Assembly: GCA_030063045.1 (NCBI GenBank)
Contig: JAQSEB010000021.1
Location: 434,001-498,000, forward strand
DNA length: 64,000 nt
DNA from: Pratylenchus scribneri
Lineage: Eukaryota > Nematoda > Chromadorea > Rhabditida > Pratylenchidae
Direction: 5' to 3'
How positions within the stretch are numbered: position 1 is the first letter of the stretch; each line of letters begins with the position of its first letter. The translations under genes and the position numbers were made by a program. The notes beneath the pieces were generated by a model. It was not told the DNA's origin and ran no database searches. It saw nothing but the letters and a program-made list of their open reading frames with translations. Positions 10,194 through 23,800 of this stretch are shown one piece after another.

Positions 10194-10709
10194 TGTGACG
10201 GGCTCACTTTTGGGAAATGGAAAATGGGGATTGAATTGGGAAGGGAATGGGAGAGGTGAGCCAAATTAGAGTTGAAGATTCGAGTATAGCGTTCAACGGT
10301 GGTTCGAAGAGCTGGGCGGTTGTCCAAAACTCAAAAAAGAGCTTAGGATCCGGCCAGTCCCGCCTGAATTAGTAATTCCCTTCCTAGACTCTTTATTGTT
10401 ATTTGACGATTGAATTCAATATTTTCCAACATCATTTTATTAAGTGAAAATGTGGTGAGTGAAATTAATGTGAATTAAAGGCAATTCATGGGAATGCGGT
10501 AAAAGTGATTGACAGGAAGGATAGGCAAAGGGCTGGAGGGAGAACGGATGGAACTGATCTGAAGAAGAGAAGAATGATCGGTTTATAAAGCATAGGGGGC
10601 GGAGAGATTCTGTCCAATGGGCGTTTAAGGTTTACAATATGATGTTGGATTTGTGAATAAGAAGTTAAAAAGAAATTAATTTAATATAATTGAATATGAA
10701 TATGTCACA
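10194..10709 (-). promoter_or_regulatory. 5' LTR with a recognisable Pol II promoter
   Basis: On the minus strand the U3 part shows, in order, an inverted CCAAT box (ATTGG, 10614-10620), a GC box (CCGCCCCC, about 10595-10602) and TTTATAAA (10582-10588). The polyadenylation signal AATAAA is about 185 nt further on (10392-10397). Both ends have the TGTGAC/GTCACA inverted repeat. Confidence 0.8.
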
Positions 10710-11321
10710 CCCGAAAATAAAAAAATTATGACATCTTGAAAATCGGAAAAATGAAGTTCCCTCCTATGAATAAAAAACTAGAAAAATTCACTTTTGCGAT
10801 TTTCAAAGCACACTTAAAATTTTGACATTTCATACTCAACTCATCATGACGCATCGATTGGTATATTATTTGCCAAAAAAGTTCGAAAAAAATTTTGACC
10901 CAAAAAGCGGATACAAAATCTATAAGTACCGACAAAACTTGTAAGTGATGATTGATTTGACCAATTTTAAATTATAAGTTAAGGCCATAAATGCATGTTA
11001 GTCAATTAACAATACATCCAAATTACAAGGGTATAAATTATTATAAAAATTTGTTGCAAAAATTTCACTTCAAAATTTTTTTTCCAAATTTTAAATTTAT
11101 AAAAGAATTTAAAAAATTAGAAATTTAATTTTTTTAGATTTATTGTTAGTCTAGCACTTGCACAGATATATTATTATGGTAGAAAGAAAAATCAAACGGA
11201 AGATGCGATAAATGATATAAAAGATTTTACCCAAGAAGCACAGGAAAAAATTCAAGAAACGGGGAAAATTTTCAATCAAATTGATTCTGACAAGCCTGAT
11301 ATTCTAGACCGATTGATGGAG

Positions 11322-12176
11322 GTTTGATTCCATATAAAATTTAAAGACTATTCGAATTTTGTAAAAGCAACTTAATTACTTAATTTATTTTATTATTTAG
11401 TTACTTTATTTTGTTGAACAATTTAATATAGAGTTTGGAGAAGGTAACCAAGCGAAATTTGGGGTCCAGAATCTCGGAAATTCTCGTTCCTTCCATAAAA
11501 AAGACAGAGCGACATTTCGACCGAGAATCTCGGAAATTATCAGTCTCGATCAGTCTCGGAAATTCTTGGTGTAAAAATAAGGAGATCTCACAGAGATGCA
11601 AGAATTTTCAAAGTCAATTTTCAAATTTTTTTAATTAATATTTAAAAATGAAAAATAAGATAAAAGGACATTAATATATAAGAAAAAAATCGAAAATTAA
11701 ATTCAAAAATCATAAAAAATTACTGCCAAAGAAGTCTATTTTTGCTGGGTAGACCGAGCGAAATTTCGGAAGAGAATCTCGGAAAATTCTCGATCACAGA
11801 AATTCTCGTTCAATCCACAAAAAAACCGACGAGATCTTGACCGTAAATCTCGGTTAAATCCCGGAGTTGGATTTCGAAAAATCTCTGCGACATCTCGTCT
11901 TGGTCCATTCATTAATTAAAATGATTCATAAAACTAAAATAAGCCATAAGAAATTTTAGTCAAAAAACCGATATCTGCTTGATTTTGGCTTATTTTGTTA
12001 CTTTTTTGCCAAAAAACTTTTTGAAATTTCCTATCAAATTTCCTATCAAATTTTCTTCTAATCACCTTAATCAGCATTAAAAATATTTCTAAATTTGTTT
12101 AAACTAAGATTAATATTGAAAAATGGTTTTGATAGGCATTAGCCAATGTAAATTTTAATTATGAAAATTTTTCTAG
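11322..12176 (+). repeat. Intron of paralogue A with two diverged direct repeats
   Basis: Two related blocks rich in CTCGGAAATTCTCG lie at about 11440-11600 and 11750-11905. Each starts with a CCRAGCGAAATTT sequence and contains a CCATAAAAAAG/CCACAAAAAAA segment followed by CGA-rich sequence. They are diverged copies of one sequence in tandem orientation. The rest of the intron is AT-rich and shows nothing else. Confidence 0.5.
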
Positions 12177-12302
12177 ATAATTAATGATATTTATGAATTT
12201 TTGGAAAAAAATAAAATTATGCAACGTGTTGACAAATATGAAAATGACCAGGATTTCATGAATTCAATTGCCCGGAGTCACAATTTTTGGCGCGAATTTT
12301 GA

Positions 12303-12827
12303 AAATATGGTGAAAATGGGCAAAAATTACCCATCGTATGGACAAAATGGAAATGCATGTATTTTGGGAATTTTATAAAAAAGGCATATATTTTGAAAAG
12401 ATATGTAAATATTTTTACATTTTCATTTTAAAAATCTAGTGAAAATCTAGTGAATATAACAATTTTTCAGAATTTCGATAATAATTTGAAAATATGAAAT
12501 ATTTTCAAAATTTTTTAGGACATATTTTCAATATCTATTCAAAATACCAAGAAAAATATTTTCAAAATGGCAATCATATTCAGAATATTTCGATACATTA
12601 TTTTTCAACATCTATTCAAAATTATAATAAAATAATATTTTTAGAATATTAAAAATTTTTAGAATATTTCGATATAATTTTTCAACATCTGTTCAAAATT
12701 ATCTATATTGTTATAATATTCTTAATATACTACCTAAATTCATAATATCTTTACCTGTAATAATAAATTATAATTTTTATTAAATACTTTATAAATAAAT
12801 TAAAATTGCATAAAGAATTATCATAAC
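12303..12827. other. AT-rich spacer between paralogue A and the next gene
   Basis: No coding sequence is visible. Imperfect repeats of TTTTCAACATCTATTCAAAAT occur between about 12520 and 12710. The genes on the two sides converge here. Confidence 0.4.
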
Positions 12828-15080
12828 TTAATCATGATCAAATGTGTTCATCGGAAAAACATAATTCTTCATTTCTCCATCATTGCCATCGTATTGAACC
12901 ATAAGACCTTTTGGTAATGACTCAATTGAATAAGATGAATGTAAACTAAAAATTTGCATATGATTATTTCGATAATTTTTCTATAAATTAAACCTGGCCA
13001 TAATCCTCTTATCTACGAAAGAATTGTAATTTTCAATATAAAGCATTTTGCTGGTGTTCCATCCATTCAAGATTTTGCTAGAATTTTTTCCGAGAAATTT
13101 ATAAGCACACAAATTGATTGCAATTGAGAATTCTAGAAGAATAAAATAGATTATTTTTCAAAGCTCAATTTATTTTTCACCAAATTTATTGGAATTTTAA
13201 TAAATCAATATATTAAATTTCATTTGCTCTTCTTAATTCGAGTTTTTATTAGATATTTATATTAAAAAGTTTCCTGTTTTTATTTATATTTTATTTTTCA
13301 ATTAAATCCATTTTAAATAAACATTCTCCTAAAAACCAAATATTTTATCCATAAAACCTTTGTTTTTATTATCCCAAAAAATTTTGTATACCTTCAAAAT
13401 TTGTTACTCAATAGCGTAACCATAAAACTTTTAATATTTTTGGCCCGAAATTGATACCATGGATTTTCCGAAATGTTTAAAAACTTTAAGGTTCGAGTTA
13501 AATTAATTTTGATATTTGAAGAAATTAAAGGAAACCTGCGTAACTTTTAATCTTGGTAGCAAATGATCAGTGCAGATTTAAAATTTTCACATTTTGCAAC
13601 AATTTCAGCACCATTTCCGGTGAAATGAACAAGATAAAAGATCTGAAAAATGAAAAGTTTGTGTAGAATTTAAAAACTTACAATTACTTAAATCAATTAA
13701 GTTGAAGCCTATGATGTCGCTAAAATTTCGTAATTTTATTTAAAATTCCTTTGCAAAAATCTCTTGAGAATTTCATCTTTTGAACTTTTAAAAAATTGAA
13801 GGGCAATTGCAGATTTCAATTTATTGTCACACCACTGAATTATCGTTATTTTAGTATTTTTTTTTAAAAAAATTCTTACATACCGAATAAAAAAAAATTA
13901 TGGAATCCTCACCAAGCTTTGCAAGAAGACTTGAGCGTATTATAAAATGGTCCTTCTTTACTTCTTTTGCACATATTAATTGCACATTAGGGAAGTTTGA
14001 TCTTTTTAAATTGTTATAATTAATTATAATTTAGAATAAAAGGACCTGATCTTGATAGCCTTGATCCACCGTGTTCAACGAGAATTAAAAACGTCGCATA
14101 ATATTGAGAATTTTTTGATTGAGAATTCTGCCTTATATCACCAAATTCTTGACAATTTAGAGTACTCATTCTTTCTTCAATTTGTTTTAAAGCCGAAGGT
14201 TTATGTCTAATTTTTGCTCCAACAAAACACTTAACTGAAATTAAAAATAAATAGTAAAAAATAAATAAATGAGTTACGAAAAAAACAAGAATTAGAAATG
14301 AAAGAGCCAAATTTTCTGCTGCAATTGACCAAATATAAATGCAGATGTTATCAGCAACAACTTCATTGACTCGAACATAAAAAGAAATCAAAAATTATTA
14401 TTGTAATTTGATGTATTAAACCTTGAATTTAAGTATGGACTTTGAGCCTTACTTCACTTGACGATAATTTCACGAATTTGGCCAAATTGGTCTAAAGAGT
14501 TCATCCCAGTCCGGATTAGTTTCATCGACATTAAATATTTAATAATTTTTGTTTTTTTTAATTCTTACTATAATTCTCATCCAATATCACCACCGAGCTA
14601 GAGTCCAATACGAGTTCATTGACTTCATCGATGCTCATAAAAATCACAGAACGGATGTCAGACATTCCATCTTCTTCTTTGATTTCATCATGTCATTTTG
14701 AATTTTTTATTTTATAGTTTTAAAGATTCATTTTTAAACCTTGAATTTTTCGTCCATCTCCATTGCAAATTTTCGACCCTGAAGATTTTCCAAATCTTAT
14801 ATTGGGTTGGCCAGTATTCCATCCTTTAAATTTTTATCAACTTTATAATAATAAGTAATGGAAATTACCTGAGAATTATTTTCTTTTTCAATCTTCTATC
14901 CATGATAATTTATGTCAGAGAATTTCTCATCATTACTCGAATCGATGTTTTCGAAGACGTTAAAATTATTTGTTAATATTTCAATTTTCTTAAACCTTCA
15001 TCGCATGGCAATTTGTAATGATTGAATAAGACCAGACATGCCATAATAATTATTGTTAAACTCAATTGTGGTGGTGTCAT
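12828..15080 (-). CDS. Unrecognised secreted protein, multi-exon, partly resolved
   Basis: A start at 15080 opens with MTPPQLSLTIIMACLVLFNH, a good signal peptide. Exons 15080-14996, 14823-14740, 14676-14569 and one starting at 14491 join in phase. They read on through GWNTGQPNIRFGK and SDIRSVIFMSIDEVNELVL to NQFGQIREIIV. Two further exons also join in phase: 13132-12994 and 12945-12828, containing KILNGWNTSKMLYIEN and ending NTFDHD with a stop. Between them are probable exons near 14239-14043 (VKCFVGAKIRHKPSALKQ) and 13610-13500 (YLVHFTGNGAEIVAKC) whose linkage I could not settle. It is therefore a gene with uncertain middle exons, or two genes, or a decaying one. I recognise no family. Confidence 0.42.
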
Positions 15081-15162
15081 CTTGGACAGTTGTGAAGAAT
15101 TTATTGACTTAAAATCTTAGTTTAAAATGTTTTTTAATTAATAATTAAACCTGCTTATTGTA

Positions 15163-15411
15163 TTATATTTGGACGCTTTTCTGTGTTTTTCCCAAAATGC
15201 TGAGATTTTGTGCTGTGGATGATTTGCAATCGACATGATCGCTCCGAGATTTCCTGATCATCAGCAAGAATTGAGGAGAGAGCAAGTTTCGAATAGGAAG
15301 CATTCCTCCAAGATCAGGCAGAACATTCTCTGAATCATAAGTATCCTTTAATTTTTATTTTTACTACTTTATGTTTACAATTACCTCAATTATATCCATG
15401 CTTATATCCAT
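15163..15411 (-). CDS. Small hypothetical two-exon gene
   Basis: Exons 15411-15385 and 15345-15163 join in phase 0 to give 69-70 codons that begin MDISMDIIE and continue with DTYDSENVLPDLGGMLPIRN. Donor and acceptor (GAG/GTAATT, TTAAAG/G) look normal. It has no signal peptide and no recognised domain, and it ends only 82 nt before the start of the downstream secreted-protein gene on the same strand. It may be a 5' piece of that transcript rather than a gene of its own. Confidence 0.3.
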
Positions 15412-15875
15412 TTTGACCAGAATTCTTCGATAGAATTAAAATTAGTAGTCCGAAGAATTCAATTAATAAAATTTAATCTTTTATTTAGACTTCGAAAAGC
15501 TTGTTTCAATTATTTTTGCTCTTTGTTTTGTTTTTATCGATTTCGATAACTTTATGAATTTCTTCTAATTCTCTGACGATGTTCTCTCTCACTTTTCATG
15601 TATGATTTATATAGTTATTATTCCTTATTAGCTCATAATTAAGATATTTTTGCAAAAATATCTACATAATAAATCCTTACTTGGTTTTTTTGATATTTAA
15701 TTATTCTGAAATGTAAAATTTTAATATTAAAGGTTATTAAAAACTTTGTTTGTAATACATGGTTAAAAATTAATAAAATATTCATACAATTTCTCAAAAA
15801 AAAAATAAAATCAATTTTTAGTCTAGCTAAATTCTCTCAATTATTTGGCAATTCTTAAGTGAAACAAATTGCAAA

Positions 15876-16069
15876 ATGTCAAAGACTGATAAAGAAGACG
15901 GAGGAATTCTAAATCAGAAATCAAGGCGAAACGAGGTAAAATAAATATAATTAATAATTAAATATAAAATAATATTTAGCGACCGCGTATTTTGCCAAAC
16001 GGAGAAGAAAATGATATAAACTTCAATCTGGAAGATTCTATGGTGGGAAGTTCTGATAGCAAGGAGTAG
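15876..16069 (+). CDS. Small hypothetical two-exon gene, acidic protein
   Basis: Exon 15876-15935 (MSKTDKEDGGILNQKSRRNE) and exon 15980-16069 (RPRILPNGEENDINFNLEDS to a TAG stop) join in phase across a 44-nt intron with GTAAAA and TTTAG borders. The product is 49 residues, highly charged and without a signal peptide or domain. It diverges from the small gene at 15411. The clean splice phase supports a real gene; the length leaves doubt. Confidence 0.4.
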
Positions 16070-17807
16070 AAGAATTTGCAAAGAACTGCCTGGAAATATG
16101 TTAGAAATGATGGAAACGATTTATTTAATTTATTCAAATATAATTCTCCAAAAACTTTTAAAAAAAATTCACCATAACAAATCTCGCAAAATTATTCTCA
16201 TATCCAAATTATACACCGGCTTTTTTAAATATCTCATCTGCCAGGACAAAAACCCACAATATAATAATCTGTTAGTTTTCTTCTATCTAATTGTTATCCT
16301 CAAAAAAATCATCCCAATAATATTTGTCTCCAAAAAAACCAACATAAATTCATTTTGTTTCTCTTATTTTTCATCTAAATATTATTTTGGTCCGTTATCT
16401 TGGCGAAAATCAAACAAAATTATTTAAATCTCTCAACAATTATTTAATTTTGATAAAAAAATCCTACTAAAACTTCCAATTTATATTCCTTTTTAGGGAT
16501 TTAAATATTCTTTTTTTTTTTAGAAAAAAAATTAAATTTTGAAAAAATAGTGAAAATTTTGGAGTAATAATTTTGAATAATCAAAAAATTTTTAAAATAT
16601 ACTAAAAAAGATACTCCTTTTTACTATGCATTTTGGGTCTTATTTTCAAAAGCTTTTCAAAATGAATAAAAATATAAATTTTCAAAATTATAAAATTCTC
16701 AAAATGTTTCCTGGATTTTACTAATTTTAAGAATATTATAAGAATTGATGTATTTTCACGTAATTTTGTAAATATGTAAAATTTTGAACATATTTTTTTC
16801 CTTTTATGTTCAATATCTTTTGAATTTTTTTTGACATAGATTTTCAGAATTTTATTCATTTTTAAGATATTTTAACAATTTATCTGTGCTCAATATATAT
16901 TGAGGAGTTTTTCCATTTTTAAAAAATTTTCACAATTTCAACGAAATTTTCAAAATATTTTGCGCATATTTTTTTTGTGACTCCGGGTGCTGAAGAAAAT
17001 CCAAATATTTATTATTTTAAATCGCTTGCGGAGGAGTTGGATGGTGGCGATCAAAAATGAAATTATGTTAGCTGATTGTAATGGAAGAAAAAATTAAAAA
17101 TATAATTCCTGAAGATAGGAATTTAAAATGGAAATTTTTTAAACAATTTTTTATATTTATTCGATAAATATTTTCTCATCGATATTTATCTATAAAATTG
17201 TGGCAATCAATGGTAATTTTCTTTTGTTTTCTACATTTTCTATTTACAAATATTCAAAATTCTTAATTTATTTTCTTGCTCCATTCAGCGAGATGCGTCG
17301 ATTGAGCTATAATTTGACAAAAATTGATACTTTTTTCGGGTACGATCCAAGAAGGGACCTTTCACTTTTTCAAATTTTACATAGCCGTGGATCAGATATT
17401 ATTAAAAAATAAATTCCAGCTAAAATTGTCATAGAATATGTATTGAAAATTGACAATTTTTGGAAATTGAATGAATATTGAAAATTCCGAAAAGATAGCG
17501 AATTTTCAATATTTGACCAAATATTGTAAATTCACCGTTCCTTCATCAATTTTCAATATTCGGCAAAATAAACTATTAGGAATAGATTGTAACTGTAATA
17601 TACCACACAATTGGAGAAATGCTGAAATCAGAAAGCACTAAAAATTTAAAAAGGGCTACGAAATTTTTATATCGATGAAGAAATATATAAAATACTATAT
17701 ATAAAATTGTCAATAAAAATATTTCGAATTTTCTTTTTTTTTTTAAATTTCATCTTTCGGAATTTTTGTTCTTCATTTTCTTCCAATTCCAATTAATCAG
17801 TCATATT
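16070..17807. other. AT-rich intergenic DNA, one possible orphan exon
   Basis: Most of this stretch is low-complexity AT. A short coding-looking piece at about 16990-17060 (+) reads GAEENPNIYYFKSLAEELDG and then stops; no partner exon is evident. The recurrent GCGTCGATTGAGCTATAATT motif lies near 17290. Confidence 0.35.
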
Positions 17808-20800
17808 TCATTCTGCATTCAACTTCTCAAACGACTCAAAATAATCAAGATTTGGATTTTCATCCGCAACTGATTTCATAAAATCCTCATCATTTTTATA
17901 CTTTTGAAGACGATACACAATTTTATTTTCGTTCACAAATGCATCAATTGTATCAATTACCTAGAGAAAATTTATATGAAATTTTCGTTGCAAAAAACAT
18001 ATTTTTGGTATGAGTGCGAATTTTTTTGTCCATAAAATTACATTATTTTGTCTGTAAAATCTAAAATGCATTCTTTTGTTCAAAAATCAATTTTTATTGG
18101 AAAACTTTTTCATTTGATTTTTGACCCCAAAACCTTTCATATTTTATAGAGCTCATCGAGACGCGTCGATTGATATATAGTTTTTAGAGATTAGGTTCTA
18201 AAGTAAATGAGTTATAGACCAAAAACCAAAATTGGTTTAAACGGTTTAATAGCTTGAATTTTGGACAAATTCCAAAAAACTATATACTAATCGACGCGTC
18301 TCGATGGGCTCTATAAAATTTGTAAGATTTTGAGGTCTAAGATCAAGCATTACTAATAAAAATTGATTTATGGACAAAAGAATGTTTTCTCTTTTAGTAC
18401 TTTTCTGTATTATTTATAAAACCCTCCCCCACCTATTAATTCAATTTTTAGGGTTAAAACAGGGTGTCTAAAATACCACATAAATGTGGTATTTGCCACA
18501 TTTCCGACCATCTCGCCACATTTTTCCCACATTTTTGATTTTTTTGGCGAGCACTTTTTGTTATAATTTTTCGGTAGTTAGCCATTTTCGACTAAAATTT
18601 TTAGCTGTGCGGCCATTTTTGAGTAAAATTTTTCGCTGCGCGGCCATATTTGGATATAAAATAATAGAGAAATATACAAAATAAATATTTTTAAATTAAT
18701 TTTTATTTGAATCTTAATTGTTTTAAAAAATGCCACATTTTTTGCCACATTTTTGGCCAATTTTGCCACATTTTTCCCACATTTTTCATAGCCAATGCCA
18801 CATTTTTGGTCAGACCTTATAGACACCCTGGGTTAAAATTTTCGGGGTATCAAAATAAAATACCTTCATCATTTCATCTAGAATGTCCGGCTTAACGTGT
18901 GCAATTTGTCGGAAAATTTGTTTCATATTTGTATTTTTGTCCATCGGCGCTTTGGCGAGTAATTTATTTATATTTTTTACTCTCTCAGTATGATTTATTC
19001 CTCGAGCAAAGTGATATTGGTAAACATGTTGTGTAAAATAAATATTAAAAAATCTAAAAATAGGAAAAAAATGAATTTAATAATTAAAATTATTTATTTT
19101 CATTATTCATTTCATTTTTTTATTACACATTTAATAAGAACTAGAGTAGGGTTTAAAATTTTTTATTTACGATTTTTATCAAGCCCCTAATTTTATAGAC
19201 AGAAATAAACTATTCTATTACATGAAAAATGATATGTTATACAATTAATTTTTAATTTTTGATTACATTATAGATATATTTATACAATATGTATATAATT
19301 TGTCAAAAAATGAAAAGTCGGAAAAAAATAATTTATTAAAAAAAATTAAACACCAAAATAATAATGGTTTATTTAAGGGTTTTTATATCTAGTGAATAGA
19401 ACTCGACAAGAAGCATTGAATGATTAATGATATATAGTACATTTTCAATATTTTGATTGTTTTTTTTTTGACATTTTTAATTTTTTTTCGATATCCATTT
19501 TAATTAGTAATTTTTACATTAATAATTTTTCGTGAATTAATACCTATTTTTGTAAATCTTGTACCAATATTTATCATAAACCGATTTCAAATATGGCAAT
19601 GGCTTTGCATCATTCATTCTTTTTTCAATTTTTACCAGCATAATTACGCTATGAATAAATTGTTCAATATTGTTAAATACAACATTCTTCATAAATGTAA
19701 TTATTTGTTTTGAAAATTCTTCTGATATTTCTATATTTAATTCATCGATTTTGGACAATTGTTTTCTTATGTTTTGTATGTTTTGTTCTTCTTTATCTAA
19801 ATAAAAAATATTTTTGGCCATTTTTTAAGATTAAAAATGATTTTTTTTAAATAAAAGAAATTTATTTTTCTGGTATATTTTTTGAACAAAAAATTTATAA
19901 TTTTTTTTTCTCTTAAAAAATATTCATTTGTTAATTTTTCTCTTAAAAAATATTCATTTGTTAAAATTTTTAATAATAAATATATTTTTACTGTCGCTAA
20001 AACTTCTTTGGAAAATTGGTATATATGAAGCCATAATATTGGACAATTTACAAAATAATTCTTTTTATCTCCTAGCAATAATCAAGTCTAATCATAATTC
20101 TAATTTGGGCTACAAAAATAAGAGAGAATATTTTATTTAAAAATTTTTTCTTCTTGATTATTGAACGAATTAATTTTGCAATTTACCTTTTGGCATTAAA
20201 TCGAATACTTTATGTGCCCAATCATCATGGACTTCATGGCTCAGAATATTCAAATTTTTATTTTCTATATCATAATATTTGAACAGCCTCATCCAAATTT
20301 CATCCATTTGTCTTTTTCTATTTTGTGGTAACCAATTCAACGATAATCTTTTGATTCCATCCAATGCCATTTGGTCACTCACATCCGGCACTTCATCCAA
20401 TCCGACCATAATGAAGCGGAATGCTTCACGAATATGTTTATTAACTTGTTCTTTGATATATTTACCAAATTTCATCAAAAATTCTAAGTTGGTTTCTGAA
20501 AATTCTTCTCCATCAGCCGCATCTTGCAAATTCATTTCTGAAATGATTTTTTTTTTATTATTTCAAATCGAAATTAGTATTTTTAAAAGCTGAAAATTTG
20601 TTTATTTAATTTAATGATTGTTAAAAAAAATAAAAGATTTAAAATTGAAAAAATAGCGATAATAAATTATATATTTATATAAAAAATTTGAAATTCATTA
20701 ATTTTTTTTAAACATTTAAAGTTCTAGCCAGCCGTTTTTCGAGATTATTTCTCAAAATAAAATTATATTTCGAAGCAATAAAATTTTGAATATAATTAAA

Positions 20801-23800
20801 TGATAATGAATTATATATATATATATATATATTTTTTTCTCACTTACTTTCTGACAATTCATCGAAACAATTCAACCTTTCAAATATGGATGCGGATTTT
20901 CCATTGACTTTGGTTTCAAGATTCATGGTCCTATTAAATAAAAATTAACTTAAAGAGTTTTTTTTTTACATGAGTCCCAATTCAATAAATTATACCTATA
21001 AATATTTTGATGTAATAACATTTTTTCCAAGCTTCGTTTCATTGTATTATCAAATTCAGATTGATCTTCTTCTCTTATAGATAAAGGTGTATTATAGAAA
21101 ATGTAACTGCAAAAAATGAAGATTAGGGGCGAATTTTAGATTAATTATTAATATATATATATACCATATATACTCCTTTAATTCCCAATGGGGAATTAAT
21201 TTTCAACCTTTTAAAATTTTGGATCTAAATACTTAATTTGTTGAAATTTTTAAATATTTTATTTTTGCCATTTATGTAATAATTGAATTAAAAATGGCAA
21301 CAAATGTATTTGGACATTAATAGGGATCTCTAAAAGGGAGGACAAAATTTAAATCTCTCTCCATAATTAGTAAAAGTTTTCGATTCGAAATTCACTTATT
21401 AATTCCAATAAAATTAAACAATAACATATTTTAATCAACTCATTAAAATTTTTTTAATATTCCTCTAAAATTTAATTTTCTCTGACAGTCTGATACATTC
21501 AGTTTTCATTTTTTTTCTTTCTTTTTATTTCCAAAAATTTGAAATTGTATGAGAAATTCAATTTTTGATTTATAAATGTTTCGAAAATAATTTGAATATT
21601 CGTAATAATTTTTTTTTCTAAGGGGCCGAATTATATTTATATTTTTAGATTAAAAAACTAAAATAAATTATAATTTTGCGATGTTTTTTTGATAGGATAA
21701 TCTTGATTAATTTTCAAAAAGGTAATCAAATATTGCCAATTGGCTTATAAAAAATTCAGATTTTATTACTCGATATAATGATAGGGTAGTACGAATCCAT
21801 AATGTTTCCTGAAGCCGGGTTCATGCCAGATTTGATTGAGGGCTAAAAGCACAAGATTGTATAAGTTCCACAAATTTCTCATTGGTTCCTCCATTTTTTT
21901 CTAAATTTTCATTTACATAATTTTTTGATTGGAATTTATAGAGAATATATAAATAATAAAATATCTTTTAAAATAGGATTCGTCAAGAAAAATCGATCCA
22001 TAATTTTTTGTTTTGCTTAAAATTAAAGATATTAAACCGTATTATTTTTAAGTTTTAAACTTTTTTTAGCTTTGGTTAAAACATAAGGTAATCAATGAAA
22101 ATTGATTAGTTATAAGTCTGTGCTCTGTGCTCGGTGGAGAATAAACAATTGAATCTGATCTTTGCCAATTTCAATGGTTTTTCAAAAAAGTAATTTAAAT
22201 ATTCACATTCAAAATTTAACAATAAATGAACATTTATATTGTGTTAAATTTTTCAAAAATCCATAATGTAATTACCTCAATCGTTTTAATTTCCTCCGTT
22301 TCTGGCCAATTCATTTTTATAAATTTTTCAATCAATAAATTGATTAATTGGTCAATTTCTTTCTCAAGATTAACAATCATTTCCTTTTGTTTTTTCATAT
22401 TTTCTCTCATAACTTTAAGTAATTTTTCTCTATTCTCCAAATTTTTCTAAATTTTATAAAAAATTTATAATTTATAAATTTCAAAATGGCCAACCTTTTT
22501 CAAATATTTCTGATTTTTCAATTCATCAAAATTATTAATCATTCTCTCGAATTTATTTACTTCAATTATGAATTGCACTTTTGAGCTTTCATATTGTTTT
22601 AAATTTTTGAGAATTTTTTTCTCTTTATTAATTTCATGATTAAGCTTTGAAACATTCTTTTTACTTTTTTCCTCTATCCATTCTTTCTCTAATAACTTCA
22701 ATTCCTTTAGATTTTCATTCATTTTTTTCAATAAATCTTTGATTTGTTTGAACTTTTTTTCGCCCTTTACACAAAACGATGCATCTGAAATAATTCGATT
22801 AAAAATGGCTAAAAATAAATATATATTTTTAATCTTAATTTTTGTTTTTCTTTTCTAATAATTTATTAGGTCAACAAATGATTGGTAATTAAGGAAACAA
22901 ATTTCAGTATATCCTAAAATTATAATTAACTGACAAAAATACAAGTTTCAATAAATTCGGCATACTCGATAAAAATTTGAATAAAATTAATAGCAATGTT
23001 TTAAATCTTTGGTCCATAATGGCCACAGAAAATTTATGGACAAAAAGAAAATTGCCCAATGTGGCATATATTATATTTTTTTGGCAATCCTAAAGAATCT
23101 GGCCCCCTATGAAAAAATGCATTTTCTAGAGCAAAAAATGATGCTGAGTTCAAATCTGATATCCTTTTCGCCATATCTTGCCATCTTAGTAAGGAAATGC
23201 CGACTTTAACCAAGAAAAAGTAAAGGGGGGGACCAAGGGCATTTTAGGTGAAAAATTTTTCTTAGCCATATAGTTGCTAAATTAACGCAGATCGTAGAGA
23301 GGAATCGAATGGTACCATTTTTATAAGGTAATATGCAGTTATTGGCAAGTTATGATCTAAAAACTTTTAGATCTTGGTAAAGTTTTTGACTTATAACTTG
23401 CTTATATTACAATATTATCTAGTAAAAAAGGTATCATTCCATTCAGCTCAGAGAGCTGAGTTGTTTGAGCTATAATATAGCTATGTAAAAATTTTCACCC
23501 AAAATGCCCTTGGTCCCCCCTTTATTTTTTCTTGGTAAAAGTCGGCATTACTTTACCAATATGGCAAGATATGGCGAAAAGGATGTCAGATTTGAACTCA
23601 GCATCAATAATTACTCTAGAAAATGTATTTTTAAAAAAAATTTCTTCGGGGGCCAGATTCTTTAGGATTGCCATTTTTTTTATATAATTTCAGCATTTTG
23701 TTATCAATTCAATTAATTCTTTCCAAAATTATTTAATTTAAAATAAATAAATATGAAGCGAAAATTTATTTTCTGTCACATATATCTATTTTTTACCTGC

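Larger units (their letters stand above)
1998..10709 (-). mobile_element. Complete Ty3/gypsy-type LTR retrotransposon, recent insertion
   Basis: The element is 8712 bp and is read on the minus strand. The LTRs (10194-10709 at the 5' side, 1998-2513 at the 3' side) are both 516 bp, begin TGTGAC, end GTCACA, and differ at one base that I could find. The target duplication CCCGA is at 1993-1997 and 10710-10714. Inside are a primer-binding site, leader, gag with an Env-like extension, pol, a spliced accessory ORF and a polypurine tract. RT precedes integrase, which places it in the Ty3/gypsy (Metaviridae) order. Near-identical LTRs and open frames mean a recent insertion. No aspartic protease motif was found in either large ORF, so whether it is autonomous is uncertain. 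Confidence 0.92.
1880..10931. repeat. Foldback element interrupted by the LTR retrotransposon
   Basis: The flanks of the retrotransposon are inverted copies of each other. The left arm (about 1880-1992) contains GTACTTATCGACTTTGTATC and a GCTTTTTGGGTC block. The right arm (about 10830-10931) contains the reverse complement of both, in order. Both arms carry the recurrent ATCGA-CGCGT motif seen in other foldbacks here. Removing the retrotransposon and one target duplication leaves a foldback of about 335 bp in an intron of paralogue A. The retrotransposon is therefore the younger insertion. Confidence 0.65.
623..12302 (+). pseudogene. Paralogue A of the secreted coiled-coil family (3' part, frameshifted, split by a retrotransposon)
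   Basis: Four exons of the family are visible: 623-1011, 1495-1744, 11138-11321 and 12177-12302 (stop TGA at 12300). They match exons 12 to 15 of paralogue B in order and phase, including the conserved stretch PYLKSVYDKYWYKIY and the ending ENDQDFMNS. The 5' exons must lie left of the window. In the first exon a net 7-bp deletion near 680-695, relative to B, shifts the frame and gives a stop before the main open stretch (693-1019), so this copy is probably a pseudogene or the sequence has an error. The intron from 1745 to 11137 holds an entire LTR retrotransposon in the opposite orientation. The splice sites on both sides (AATAG/GTATG and TTTTTAG/A) are intact. Function is unknown; the shared C-terminal region is helical and charged. 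Confidence 0.7.

Noticed and set aside
16098..16427. 109-codon open frame on the plus strand
   Set aside because: Composition follows AT-rich DNA (Ile/Lys/Asn/Phe), with no splice partners and no conserved block.
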